A stretch of DNA of 64,000 nt, taken from the NCBI GenBank assembly GCA_018398575.1, contig JAGTXZ010000018.1, positions 1,674,001 through 1,738,000 of the forward strand. Direction: 5' to 3'. The DNA comes from Ampelomyces quisqualis. Taxonomy: Eukaryota; Ascomycota; Dothideomycetes; Pleosporales; Phaeosphaeriaceae. A model generated the notes under the pieces. That model did no database searches, had not been told where the DNA came from, and was given only the letters and a program-made list of their open reading frames with translations. The position numbers and the translations under genes were made by a program. Positions 52,787 through 63,910 of this stretch are shown piece by piece. Every line of letters starts with the position of its first letter. Within the stretch, counting starts at the first letter, position 1.

Positions 52787-54154
52787 CTAGACAAAGACAG
52801 CGAGAGCCAGAGCTCCGGCTACGAGAGCAACCATGGGGTTGGTGGAGTCTGCTGCGCCAGTGTACTGAGCGGGAGCAGAAGTAGTTGCCGCGGAGGGCTT
52901 GGCTGGTGTCGAGCCCGCAGGTGCTGGGGCAGGGTTTGCTGGTGCCGAGCCCGCGGGTGCTGGGGCAGGAGCAGGAGCTGGGGCAGGAGCGGGTGCTGGG
53001 GCAGGTGCTGGGGCAGGAGCCGGTGCTGGGGCAGGAGCGGGTGCTGGCGCAGGTGCTGGGGCAGGAGCGGGTGCTGGCGCAGGTGCTGGAGCAGGAGCAG
53101 GAGCAGGTGCTGGCGCAGGTGCTGGCGCAGGAGCAGGAGCGGGTGCTGGCGCAGGAGCGGGTGCTGGCGCAGGCGCAGGAGCGGGTGCTGGGGCCGGTGC
53201 TGGAGCGGGTGCTGGAGCCGGTGCTGGGGCAGGAGTAGGAGTCCATTTCGCGGGGGGTGCAGATGGCACTTCAGAGGGCTTGCCAGACACGGAGCTGTCT
53301 GGACAAGGTGTTGAGGCAGGTGCTGAAGCGTTTGCGCTGGGAGTCCAAACTGGGTAGCCTTTGCTGCTTTCCTCCTCGTCTTCCTCTTCGCAAGGCGTCT
53401 CTTCTGGTTCTGGCGCCTTTGAAGTAGGTGTCCATGCACCATAACCATGTTCCTTGGAAGAAGGCTCAGGAGTCCAGGCAGCATATTCTTTGGAGGTGGG
53501 AGTCCAAGCACCATATTCTTCCTCGGAACTGGGCGTGGACTCGGGGTAAGCTGGCTCCTCTGAAGTGTGTTCGTACTCATCGTACTCAGGCGCAGCAGTG
53601 TGTTCAGGGTAAGCTGGCTCCTCCGAAGCGTGTTCGTACTCATCGTACTCGGGCGCAGCAGTGTGTTCAGGGTAAGCTGGCTCCTCCGAAGCGTGTTCGT
53701 ACTCATCGTACTCGGGCGCAGCAGTGTGTTCAGGGTAAGCTGGCTCCTCGGAAGTGGGTTCGGACTCATCGTACTCGGGCTCAGGCGTGTACTCAGGGTA
53801 GGTTGGCTCCTCGGAAGTGGGTTCGGACTCATCGTACTCGGGCTCAGGCGTGTACTCAGGGTAGGTTGGCTCCTCGGAAGTGGGCTCGTACTCATCGTAC
53901 TCAGGCTCAGGCGTATACGCTGGATAAGCTTCGGACGTCACGTCATAGTCGGGAACGGCAGCGGGTTCGACATCGTAAGCGACAGCCGTGGGCTCTGCGC
54001 CGTAAGCAACAGGCGCGGCTTCGATGTCGTAGGCGATAGGCGTGGGTTCGGCATCGTAAGCAACAGCGCTGGTGTACTCCTCTTCGTACCCGTAGTCTTC
54101 TCCGTAAGGAGCGGCGGCGACAGTGGCGACGAGGGCTAGGGCGTAAAGCTTCAT
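52787..54154 (-). CDS. GPI-anchored cell-wall protein built of repeats
   Basis: A single exon encodes 455 residues. Signal peptide: MKLYALALVATVAAAP. Then come five short AYD-x-EP-type repeats (about 30-75), six tandem 21-residue units of the form EYDEYEHASEEPAYPEHTAA (about 85-210), a linker rich in Ser, Lys and Glu with two or three TPTSKE-like pieces, a tract of about 95 residues of alternating Ala-Pro, and finally Ser/Ala/Thr and a hydrophobic tail (PMVALVAGALALAVFV) after a small-residue stretch (GAADSTN), the pattern of a GPI-anchor signal. Such proteins sit on the wall or plasma membrane; the Tyr/Glu repeats and the stiff Ala-Pro rod suggest a spacer or adhesion role (inference). The start at 54154 gives the signal peptide; the frame is open further upstream. 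Copy numbers of both repeats should vary between strains. Confidence 0.82.
   Translation of the reverse strand: MKLYALALVATVAAAPYGEDYGYEEEYTSAVAYDAEPTPIAYDIEAAPVAYGAEPTAVAYDVEPAAVPDYDVTSEAYPAYTPEPEYDEYEPTSEEPTYPEYTPEPEYDESEPTSEEPTYPEYTPEPEYDESEPTSEEPAYPEHTAAPEYDEYEHASEEPAYPEHTAAPEYDEYEHASEEPAYPEHTAAPEYDEYEHTSEEPAYPESTPSSEEEYGAWTPTSKEYAAWTPEPSSKEHGYGAWTPTSKAPEPEETPCEEEDEEESSKGYPVWTPSANASAPASTPCPDSSVSGKPSEVPSAPPAKWTPTPAPAPAPAPAPAPAPAPAPAPAPAPAPAPAPAPAPAPAPAPAPAPAPAPAPAPAPAPAPAPAPAPAPAPAPAPAPAPAPAPAPAPAPAPAPAPAGSAPANPAPAPAGSTPAKPSAATTSAPAQYTGAADSTNPMVALVAGALALAVFV
52955..53236 (-). repeat. Coding minisatellite: alternating Ala-Pro tract
   Basis: Near-perfect GCxCCx hexamers (on the minus strand) encode about 95 residues of (Ala-Pro)n in the wall protein. 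Antisense shadow frames of Gly-Ala and others are produced by it and are not genes. Confidence 0.9.
53525..53902 (-). repeat. Six 63-bp coding repeats in the wall protein
   Basis: Six head-to-tail units of 63 bp (21 codons). The fourth and fifth units encode the same peptide; the first two are a diverged subtype (YEPTSEEPTYPEYTPEP), so the array grew by unequal duplication. Confidence 0.9.
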
Positions 54155-56067
54155 GATGATGACTCGGGCAACGAGTGTCGAGTGCAGACGAGGGAAGTAG
54201 GTGATAAAGGCACCAAGTATGAGAGTACAGAAGCGACCGTAGCGAGAGAGTTGCTGCTGTGTGTTGATCGATGAAGATGTAACTGTGGATGAGGATGCAA
54301 GAGAAGGCGAGGACAGGACGATATTAATACGCCCGTGAGGACGCCCACGAGGAAGCACGACGACTCCCGCAACCAGCCTCTGGGGTGATGCATTCCTACC
54401 GTCGTCGGTAATGGTAAGGTTGCATAGTGTCCTTCATCCACATCAGTGGAGAGATGGTGGGCTTTGGGTGGGTCTCGGAAAGGCAAGTGTATTGATGTCC
54501 TAGTCTGCATGCGATAGGTCAGTCTTGTCCTAATAACGGTCATACTACTGGATTTCGGAACCAATGACTAGCCCAAATGCTACTGGGCTCCATGAAGCTT
54601 GGTGGGGATAGTGCATGGTGAGCTGTTGGCGGGCACACGACATCCTGCCTTCTGATGCACACCAGCCTGCAGCGAGGAGCGATGCCGCTGTAGTCGCAGT
54701 GGTTCCCAGGCAGCATACCAAACTCTGGCATATGTTCGGAGCTGACACGTCCAGAAGCTGCAAGCTATGCCGAAGATCAAAATGCTTCAACTGTTCCCCT
54801 TGCTCATGCATCCGCAAAGGTGATCAAGCTACTGCTCAATAGAGATCTGCATCCGGTCCGTAGACGTCTTCGGAATAGAATCAAGGTCCACGTTGACTTG
54901 CAAGATGCAATGCGACTGATGAGTGGACGTGCAGCCTCGGGGTGGTACAGTTGTGCACGGATGCTGGCAACCTCGTGTGCTGTCGTCTGGGGCAGGACGG
55001 TTGCAAGTCTCCAGAAGCTTTTCGGTGACTATTTTCGTCTCACCAGGACGATCAGAGAAAGCTCATGGAACTATCGGGTGAAAATCATGTCAAGTTGCCC
55101 CATGAAGTTGCCGGATGTGGTATGGCGTATCGAACTTTTGGGACTAAAGTTCTGGTTTGCGTTCCTTTGGTCCATCTTTGCAGCAACACAGATAGACGCC
55201 AACCAGCCCACCGGAACACGAAGCAAACGGTAGTGGAATAGCTTTCGAACACTGGCTTGGACGGAGGCGTTTCCGGCTGCTGGTCGTGATGGCGATTGTG
55301 GGCCGCCAGAAGAGCACGAAAATCGGCTTACTTGGTGCTTCATCGTCGACAACTAATGTGATCATGAGCAGGCATCTTCATCGCAAGACTGGGGTATTTC
55401 TGCGCCGTGCGCTCGAGGTGCAGCATGGTCCTCGTGACAGGATGCGCAAGCATCAGATCTTGACCCGCTTGGTGGACTGATGCCAAAAATTTGCGCACTG
55501 CCGTTTGTTCCTGCACAAGCGGCCGGCACCGTCGTAAGGAGAACAGTAACTGATGGCGTCCCATCGCAGCCACGACTTGGGACGCAAGTTCTAACCGTCG
55601 CATGCGTCGCCGAAACACCACGACACGGATGCGGGGTGGCGCTCTGTTGACGCTGCTGCGTTGCCGGGCCGATCATCATCTGCCGTCTTTGTGCTTCGTT
55701 TCAGAATCACGTTATCATCTTGTTGAGCGGCTATCAAGGCGACATGGCCGTTTGCAATTGGGAAGTGCCATAGCCGCATAGCGAGGCTGTCGTCATCGCC
55801 GAAAGAGGACGATTGAATCGCAAAAATTGCCAACAGCCACGCTCCGACGCTCGGATCGTCACGTGTCCTTTCTCACCCCAGGCACTCTGTACCGAGTAGA
55901 AACAGGTGGTGCATTCGACCAACGGCTTGCATCACTTGTCAGCGTTAAGCATCGTCTGCCAGTGTGTTGTGTCACGCCTTGCTTGGTCGGATCGCATGTA
56001 TTGAAAGTCGTGTCTGCAATGCCATTACTCCGCACGACAATGCTCAATGGTGAAAGCAGTGCGAGAC
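54155..56067. other. Intergenic region, nothing recognised
   Basis: About 1.9 kb upstream of the wall protein gene and past the Dml1 stop. Frames such as 54820-55233 (plus) lack any family likeness. It should hold the wall protein's promoter. Confidence 0.5.
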
Positions 56068-58045
56068 CTATCCATCATCATCGTCGCTGTCGGAACCACT
56101 GTCCCAACCCTCATCATATTCTTCCGCCAGGACTTGTAGTCCATTGCAGAGTTCTTCTCTTTCTTCGATGCCCACCAATCGCTTGACCATCTGCTCCACG
56201 GCTCGCACCTGATCCGCGACTGCGGTGCTTGTGGTCAGACCAGCATGGACAGCAAGTTTCGTCGCCTGTCCCGATCCGACAGCGAATATTGATGCTGGGT
56301 AGCTGTCAAGTAGCGGGAAGAGTATCGGCGCAGTAAACCTGAGAAAGTTAGTGCGTGCGTGTTCGTATCGTGCCTCAGTCGACAACATCAAAATCATGTG
56401 CCCCATACTACTCCGAGGTCGGATGAACTGGAGAAAGCCCGCAAGCTTACCTTTGTAGTGCTGGTCCTCGATTGAATCTATCGTGAGGATCACGCGCTTT
56501 TCCGTCCTCAAACAAGCTCCAGTTGCCCCGAGAAACCTCCGCTCTGCCAAAGACATGCTCTTTCTTCCCTGACCTAGAGGCGACTCTATAGGCTCTCGTG
56601 AAGACGTCAATGTCGAAGCTAGTGAGCTCGCCGTCGCCTTCACTTGTGTGTTGCGACGTCACAGAACCTGTCTTTTCGGCTTGGGCGAATTTCGTGGAAG
56701 CATTGTCCAACAACACCTCGGGGTCCGCGATGCTCATCTCGAACTTTGCTATCCGTCGCTTCCCGGTGCTGTTGATGGTGTCTTCAAGATCTTGTAGTGT
56801 ACCTCGACCTGCAACAGACGTCCTAAGCCGAGAAGAGATGGTCATACTCTCAAGTCCAATCGCTTGCAGTGCACCGACGTGCCATAGCGACGCAGCATCC
56901 AGTGACAGATATGAAGGTAACTTGGCCGGACTGTTCGATATTGGGACGTACACAGACGACTGCTCCCCCAAGACCTGCAAAGATCGAGACGAATTGACCA
57001 TTTCTTCTAACCTTTTCTCCTGCATCATGTCAGTTGTGACTTTCTTCGTCAATACGTGAATCCTTACCCGACCGACCGCAGCATTTGCACCATGATCGCC
57101 CAGTCCCCAGGTCCAGATACTCATTTTGCCGTACTCGTCTCGCAGTCTCTCTAGCCACCCGGACGCCCAACCGCCCCATGCATCATCGACGCCGGTGAAA
57201 ATCTGAAGCCCTTGAATGCCATCACATTCCTCGACAAACGGGCGGAGGTCTCGATCGACAAGGTCAACTTCCCTTTCTAGCTTCTCGAAGAGATCCATGC
57301 CAACATCCCACTTCTCGAAAGGCATTAGCTTGTCGTTTACATCGAAATCAGATAGTTGAACTAATGATCTTGGATGATAGAAAACGCGGCTGTAATCTGA
57401 CCAATATCTGACAATGGAAGGACTCAAAGGAGGTGGTTCCAGCCCAGCATCGAGATGTTCCTGGTATGCTGACTGTGGGATGGGCTGCGTGCGCTGAATG
57501 ATAGGCTTTGAGGGCCATACTCCTGGTTGATCGAGTATACTTCGGTCGTCTTCTGGTTCGTATAGAGCATTAATCTTCCTCATGCTCCCAAAAGCCCCTT
57601 TGAGGTCGTATATGAGCGCTCTGGGAGTAAACGTATCAGAGCCATCTGGGGCGATACCAGGCCGAAATGAGACATCATGGTTGACGGGTGATTCGGGCTC
57701 CGGAGGATAGGTAAAGTATGATTCCTAGCACCAACGTCAAGGAGAGATCTTCGATAGCTGCCGAGAAATTTGAATGCTGTGAGTCTCTATGCAAGTGAAG
57801 GAATGAGGGGTAGATGTACGGATGGCAAGATGATCGCCAAGCCACTCGGAGTGTACGCGACCGCCGTACGGTGTCAGCGCCATATATGAATTAGAACTGT
57901 CGGTAGCGGGGTCTTCATATCAGAAGAAAATCACGAGGTGGGTCGCGTACGAAGATTGAGGAAGTGCTCTTACCTGTGTGTTCCAATAATGTGTGCCCAG
58001 ATAATTACTTCGTTCACCGAACTGCAGGGTCACGATTTCGTGCAT
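56068..58045 (-). CDS. DML1: Dml1/Misato-like tubulin-related protein (introns 56339-56450, 57725-57973)
   Basis: Dml1/Misato proteins help mitochondrial distribution and inheritance (family knowledge). Exons 58045-57974, 57724-56451 and 56338-56068 join to 538 residues. The N-terminus MHEIVTLQFGERSNYLGTHY plus WNTQESYFTY, across the first intron, is the family's conserved start, a tubulin-like first strand. Next come the VSFRPGIAPDGSDTFTPRAL block and DLKGAFGSMRKINALY. Near 110-150 lies SDYSRVFYHPRSLVQLSDFD. The region of about 200-250 has FVEECDGIQGLQIFTGVDDA, matching the family's GFQ(G/V) motif before the FxxL tubulin-like part. The last exon restarts at FTAPILFPLLDSYPASIF and ends acidic (DEGWDSGSDSDDDD). 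Introns: 249 bp with a GTAAGA donor (first) and 112 bp with a GTAAGC donor (second). Complete. Confidence 0.92.
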
Positions 58046-59075
58046 GGTAGATGTGGGACACGGGCAACCACGTAAGCTCGAGGGGAGAGGACGTCAGTGA
58101 TTCGGCGCTACTCGAAGAAAGAGATATTTGGTGGAAGTTGGTGGGTTCAGGAGCAAAAGGCTGTCTGTAGCTGCCGCATACACTGACGAAAGTGCAACAG
58201 CCTAACCCATTTAGGAAAAGCCCTTTCGAAACACACCTTGTGCAACATATTTTCTTATTTTCAAGTTATTGTAAAGGCCTGAACTATAGCATTGCGTATG
58301 CAACAGTAAAGAAGCATTCGAGACTACAAATAGCCTATTCATATATAGAATGGTATTTAGTATAGTAATCATTTACAATATTCAATTGGATCAGAATATT
58401 ATACCAGATGCTATTGCTGCAGCGTCTGCTATAGATGGCAATCTACAATATAAGAGTGTTTTGGAAACAATGTAACTCCCCCTTTTCTAACTCGTGTTCC
58501 TCTCCTATCTTGAATGTTATTAGGATCTAATATCAATGTAACGGATTTGATAATACGCCCCCTTCCAACTATGATCCTCCGCCCCCTTCCGAATGGGAGT
58601 GTGAAGTTTGTGGGGAGGGAGAGGCCTCAGGTGGTGTGGTGGGTTGGAGAAGGTTGCATTGGGAGGCATGCGGATGTAATAGAGGGGTGTTTTGGCTAGG
58701 GATTTCTATTCGAAGCAAGCTCGTGTATTGGTGAGAGCGTGAGGGCACTGCATGGACATGGCCCCTACTCGGTACCTTTTCAAGTATCGACGGACTTGAT
58801 AAATTGTTTGTGCCGCGTGCGGGGGGCGGGTAGGCTGTCTGACTTCCAGGAATAGTAAGATGCGCATCGTAGCGGTACATACGTATCTCCTTCGTATCGA
58901 CGAGCTGAGTGGACATGCACCTTGTTACCTGTGTGTCCGCCTTGGTAAGATATCAAGCATGTGCTGAGATGGCAGCGCTACAGTAGCCTGCCTTCCTCTC
59001 CCTCAAGAGGCAGTCCGCCGTTTCAGGTCATCCATTGGCTGACTGCTCTTGTTGTCCGCCCGGCCCCGCCCTGCG
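58046..59075. other. Divergent intergenic region with an AT-rich island (about 58250-58480)
   Basis: About 1 kb between Dml1 (minus) and the next gene (plus). The middle is plainly AT-rich (for example CATATATAGAATGGTATTTAG), unlike its surroundings. No gene recognised. It may be a worn repeat or simply promoter sequence. Confidence 0.5.
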
Positions 59076-61660
59076 ATGCCGTCGATATTCTCCAAGAAGT
59101 CGAATCGTTCGCACCAGTCCGTCGACACGCCCGCGGCTCCGTCGGCGCACCAACAACCTGTGGACGCGCTGGCCCATGCAGCAAACCACGAGGGCGCGCA
59201 GCGATTCCAGCAGCCCACTGACGGCCAGCAAGGCGTTGCCCCGGGCCAGTACCAACAACCGCCGCCGCAGTACCCCACGAGGACGACGAGCACCCACCGC
59301 CTGAGCGCGCATCTCGACCACGCCGCGCAGAACTACCAGCAGCCGCAGCTGTCGCCGGCGATTGACCAGACGCGGCACGGCTCGCTCCACGCGCAATTGC
59401 CGCCGCCTGCCGCCCACGAGCCCAAGAAGTCGCTGCGCAGCCGTATCGCGGGCCTCGCGGGACGCGACAAGGACGAAGACCCGTCCAGGCAGGCCAGCAA
59501 GAACGGCCTGGGACGCCACAAGTCCGTCCGAAACCGGGAGCCCCGCCTCGTCGAGCAGCAGCAGGACGAGGACAGCCTCGACCCGTTCCTCCAGCAGGAC
59601 GGCCAAAGCCAGCCCCGGGTGCCGCCCGAGGACTATCTCCAGCACCCTCAGCAGCAGCCGCACCGGCCCCCACTCGACAGGGTAAGCACTGAGGGGAGCT
59701 ACCGGACCCAGGGCGGGGTATCTCAATACAGCCCCGACCACCACCAGGGCCAGGCACTACAGCCGCATCCACAGAGCGCCCAGCAGTACCAGAGCTACCA
59801 GCCCGCCGCCCAGGGCGCACCGCATCCGGGCGAATACCAGGCCTTCACCCCCCAGAACGCGCCAAGCCCTCTCCTCCCCAACGCGCCGCTGCACCCTGCG
59901 AACTCCGCCGCGGCACCGCCCCAGCCGCCTGTCTACTACCAGCAACAAGGCCCGCCCCTTGACGCACAACAGTCACAGCAGCTCCGTCCGCCGCCTGCGC
60001 AACCGCCCGCTCCTTCCTCGCCACTGCAAGCCCAGCCGTACAAGGCGTACGACTCGCAGCCCGCTCAGCCACCGCCGACGCAGCCATCGGAACCTCTTTC
60101 TGCGAGCGTGACGCCCCCTCAGCAGGGACAGACCAACATGCCGCCGAGCGCACAGAACAGTGGGAGGAACACGTCGAGGAAAGCCGTCGACGGTCAGCAT
60201 CCGGGGCCGCCCTCGCGAGAGTCTTCGCTCCTCCAACAACCCTCGGGTCCAGGTCAGCCTCACAGACAACCGGTCAATCCGCGCGGCCTTGCCACATTCG
60301 AGACTAACGTCGTGCCAACAGCTTCGCAAGGTCAGCCGTATCGTGGCGACAAGGGCCAACAAGCACAGCAGGCGCAGTCTGGCGGAGAGATGGGTCGAGC
60401 GACGCCCCCGCCGCGACCGTCGGTAGCTGACATGTCGGATGAGGAGATGGAGAAGATGATGAAGGAGCACGAGGTTCTGCGTGAGCAACACTCGAATGGG
60501 GCTATGGACAACCGCTGACGAGCCCAGGCGAGAAATACCAAAAGGTCAAGCGATACTTTTTCGAGCAGCAGACCCAAGTCCACCAGCTCCAGAACACGCT
60601 TGCGAACCAGCGTCTCTCTTTATCGCGCACATCGTGGGACGACAGCGAATATACAACGCGTTTCAATCGATTGGACGGGCTGATAGCACAGTTGTCGTTT
60701 TCGATCCGTAAGGATTGGAGAGCAATCCCGCAATTTTTACATACCGTGGTAAATAAAACAGCAGTAGAGACTGGCAAGCAAGAGATGACGGCTGTTGGTC
60801 GAGCCTTCATCTCTTACTGGCTCGTGGAAAACATCTTCGAAAAGTACTTCCATCCCGACCTGGAGCCTGGCTTCTCGACCCAACTACAGGGTATTGTTAT
60901 GAACATCCGCAAGTTCTCGCCTGCATGCCACAGTCCGGAAGATGAAGACTCGCTTGCCGCAAAGATTATAAATTGGCGACTGGCTACATTAGAGGGTCTT
61001 GCAGATACGTTGAGGGCCCCTCAGGCTGCAAAGTACCGACAGGAGCTGATTGACACACTCAATGAGAAGCTCATCGCCTCGCTTCAGATGCATATGAATG
61101 ACCCCGCGCCCCCGGACCTCAATGGCGGTGTACCGATGATTATTGAACTAGCTGTTGGCATCGCACAGCACATGCCGCTGGAAAGCCGAGAAGTGCACAT
61201 CGAGTACTTTGCCCCCGGCCATAGCATCGTCCCAGACTTCATGAAGCTAGAGACCGGCATACCGGTGTTGACCGCCCCGATCCTGGATATAGACGAAGCG
61301 GATCGAGCATCTGTAAGAAGTGCCGCATCGAAAGATGTCGACAGCATCTCCATCGCCGAACAAGAACAGCTGGTCGCGCAACAGCAGAACGCTCAACTAC
61401 CAAAGGAAGAGAAGAAGCGCAACGTCTTCGGTTTCGGCGGCGGTTCGAAGAAGCCCACGACAGCTCCTGCGTCACTGGGCAAGCGCGAGTCTACTCTCGG
61501 CGCCGGCGGCAGCCAGCAAAGTCTCACGCAGAACCCACCTGGCAGCTCACACGGACCTAAGGATGAGTCCGCAGCCTCGCGCGTTCGAATGGCAGTTGGT
61601 GTGGCTGTACAAATCCGTGGAAAGAGCATCTTGATGAAAGCGCCTGTGTACAGCATATGA
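59076..61660 (+). CDS. Gln/Pro-rich protein with a conserved C-terminal domain (intron 60481-60527)
   Basis: I do not know a named family. Exons 59076-60480 and 60528-61660 give 845 residues. The start MPSIFSKKSNRSHQSVDTPA is chosen; an upstream Met at 59049 is possible. Residues 20-440 are Gln-, Pro- and Ser-rich, with long Q and PP runs, probably disordered, and include a basic stretch (EPKKSLRSRIAGLAGRDKDE). Just before the intron lies an acidic-Met helix (MSDEEMEKMMKEHEVL). After it, a helical, folded-looking region (about 470-720) begins REKYQKVKRYFFEQQTQVHQ, likely coiled coil, and continues with FSIRKDWRAIPQFL, GRAFISYWLVENIFEKYFHP and KIINWRLATLEGLADTL. The end is disordered with FGFGGGSKKPTT. 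The 47-bp intron restores the frame exactly. No signal peptide; likely cytosolic scaffold (inference). Confidence 0.8.
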
Positions 61661-62197
61661 GCATTATGAAAGATTTGTTGGTAAGCGAGCAATTGGATAT
61701 GCGCAATTTAGTCACTGCAAGCGAATTTGGCTTCCATTTCACTTCCTGGATGAAATGCTTGGACAGCTTGGAGGAATCGTATGGGTTGTATCTGGGCGCC
61801 TTGAAAAATGTTCAGGTCATTGCTTGATGTGTTTGCAATGACGCGTTTCGATGTGCATACCGATACCCTCGCTGTCTTTACGGTTAGACAATGACAAATT
61901 CTGGAAGAGGTCTTTCTGGTTATATGCTCACTTCATGGACTTGACATTGATTGTGACAGCTGCTAGCATTGTGAAGTGTTCGTCTGGGGCTGGTCCAGTA
62001 GCTTGGTTTGGGACGCCGCTACTTCTTCGGGCAACTTGCACTGTGATTGGTCTCCGCTTTGTTTACTCCTCACAACACCACACTTTCGACCCCTCTAAAG
62101 GCCGAGCAACATTTACGACAATGGATAACGTCGATGTGTCACCGCAGTATAAATGTACACTTGCATAGCACGTTCGCTGCTCAACCGACCCTGACAG
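61661..62197. other. Intergenic region, nothing recognised
   Basis: About 540 bp between two plus-strand genes, holding the 3' end of the first and the promoter of the second. Confidence 0.5.
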
Positions 62198-63910
62198 ATG
62201 ACAGCAAGTTCTTTATCCGTCCCGTCACCAACCGCATCGCACATTGCTAGTCTCGCTGGCGCACGTCTACAAGTTCGATGTCTTACAACATTCGACATCA
62301 TTCGCAGCATAGCCATACCTTCTAGCCATGATGTTCGAACATCGCGAATAGCATGGTCACCACCATCCGGCTCCCTACATGCGTCCGCGTCGACACCTCC
62401 GCGCCGATCACATGCTTCAGCTTCGAACCGCATCCTCATATTCGACGACGAGACAACCCGCGTATACGATTTAAGAGACGAGAAATGGAGTGCCGTCATT
62501 AGCAATGGCTCGGGTGGAATGGGCAAGAATATACATGTCGAATTTGGCGCAACAGAAGATGAAGTGCTGGTGTGGAGCGATTTTGCAGCGTGTGTGAAGG
62601 CCTGGTGCTTGAAATCAGGGAGGGCAGTTGAGATTAGAGATCCAAAGTTCTCGGGCAGAGAAGGCAAGGGCTGGGGCTACCGACCCTCTGGCACCTCGAG
62701 ACATGGAAGAGGGCAGGTCATGGCGTTGCTGTGCCGTACTTCTGGGGCAGATGTTCTACTTCTGCTGTCTGCGCGCACATACACTCTTCTTTCGCGCGTG
62801 GAGCTCCCGACTACCGACGCTGCAAATCTGAAGTGGAGTAGAGACGGCCGATGGCTGGCTATTTGGGACGCGGCTTCTGCGGGCTACAATCTCCACATTT
62901 ACACGGCTGACGGCCACCTCTACCGGACCGTTACGCGCGAGCCTTCTGATGAGATTGATACTTGGGGCATAGAAGGCCTGGGTATTAAGAGCGTGGAGTG
63001 GATACCGGGCAATGAAAAGCTGGCAGTTGGTGGGTGGGATCGTAGGGTACGGATATTGTCGACAAGAACGTTTGCGCCGGTCGTGTTCCTGGACCACACC
63101 GCCACTATACACGTACCTAGCGCTCCAGTGTACACGGAGCATGTTGATGGACAAGGGAACAAAAGCTATGTGCTTACCGCACAGCCTGCTACGCCACCGA
63201 AAGCACCACTGGAAAAGAATGAGACGGCGTTGATGAAGCAGGGCATCAGCTTGTTAGCATTCAACGCTGATGGTACGTTGTGCGCAACAAGAGACGATAG
63301 CACCCCAAGCACAGTATGGATCTGGGACCTACAAAGCCTGAAGCCTCGCAGCATCCTGGTCCAATATGCGCCGATTAAGAGCTTGCAATGGCATCCCCAC
63401 GACGCCAATCACCTTCTCATACACACCATGCACGACTCACCCGCAGTATATCTCTACACCGCACAGTCTACTTCCAGATCCTCTGCCTCATCAACGATCG
63501 AACATCCACCAACAATCTTCGAACTCTCGACACGCATTCCTAAACCCGCCGGTACACTGCCTGCGCGGTGGACAATATCGTGGCTCTCAAGCTCAGCGGA
63601 CAAGAAACCTGTCTTCACACTCGGGCACCAACAAGGCTATGTACTTGTCTGGCCAGAAGGCAAAGACCAGATCCTCCGCTTCGAGCATGACGAAGTGGAG
63701 GAGTCTGACGATAGTCTATACGACATTTTGACAGGAAGAACACCAGTACCCAGGCTTCGGGATGCAGATATGAACGTAAGTGAGGAAGCAAACGATGATA
63801 GCGTCGAAGCTCTCGACGATACATTTCGAGAAAAGCAAGGGCGAGGAAATACCGAGCCACCACGAGGCCAAGGCGCCCTTGATGAAAGCGGCTTAGATGA
63901 AATGTTCTAA
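62198..63910 (+). CDS. WD40-repeat protein, WDR8/WRAP73-like
   Basis: A single exon encodes 570 residues. WDR8 (WRAP73) works at spindle poles and centrosomes; in fission yeast it joins Msd1 and the kinesin-14 Pkl1 to anchor microtubules (family knowledge). The beta-propeller shows as loose WD repeats. Features: ILIFDDETTRVYDLRDEKW near 85-105, then FGATEDEVLVWSDFAACVKA and AVEIRDPKFSGREGKGWGYR (a stretch I associate with this family), LKWSRDGRWLAIWDAASAGY, LYRTVTREPSDEIDTWGIEG, KSVEWIPGNEKLAVGGWDRR, VRIL, and later TVWIWDLQSLKPRSILVQYA with SLQWHPHDANHLLIHTM. The C-terminal tail is acidic and probably disordered (ESDDSLYDILTGRTPVP onwards). The start is the first Met. The protein is somewhat long for the family. 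The assignment rests on these stretches and overall order. Confidence 0.78.
   Translation: MTASSLSVPSPTASHIASLAGARLQVRCLTTFDIIRSIAIPSSHDVRTSRIAWSPPSGSLHASASTPPRRSHASASNRILIFDDETTRVYDLRDEKWSAVISNGSGGMGKNIHVEFGATEDEVLVWSDFAACVKAWCLKSGRAVEIRDPKFSGREGKGWGYRPSGTSRHGRGQVMALLCRTSGADVLLLLSARTYTLLSRVELPTTDAANLKWSRDGRWLAIWDAASAGYNLHIYTADGHLYRTVTREPSDEIDTWGIEGLGIKSVEWIPGNEKLAVGGWDRRVRILSTRTFAPVVFLDHTATIHVPSAPVYTEHVDGQGNKSYVLTAQPATPPKAPLEKNETALMKQGISLLAFNADGTLCATRDDSTPSTVWIWDLQSLKPRSILVQYAPIKSLQWHPHDANHLLIHTMHDSPAVYLYTAQSTSRSSASSTIEHPPTIFELSTRIPKPAGTLPARWTISWLSSSADKKPVFTLGHQQGYVLVWPEGKDQILRFEHDEVEESDDSLYDILTGRTPVPRLRDADMNVSEEANDDSVEALDDTFREKQGRGNTEPPRGQGALDESGLDEMF

Noticed and set aside
52899..53357. 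152-codon plus-strand frame of alternating Ala-Gly opposite the wall protein
   Set aside because: It is the antisense reading of the Ala-Pro hexamer tract; the minus-strand frame has a signal peptide and a GPI signal, this one has neither.
59023..59820. 265-codon minus-strand frame opposite the Gln/Pro-rich gene
   Set aside because: Antisense of CAG/CCN-rich coding sequence gives long open frames by composition alone.
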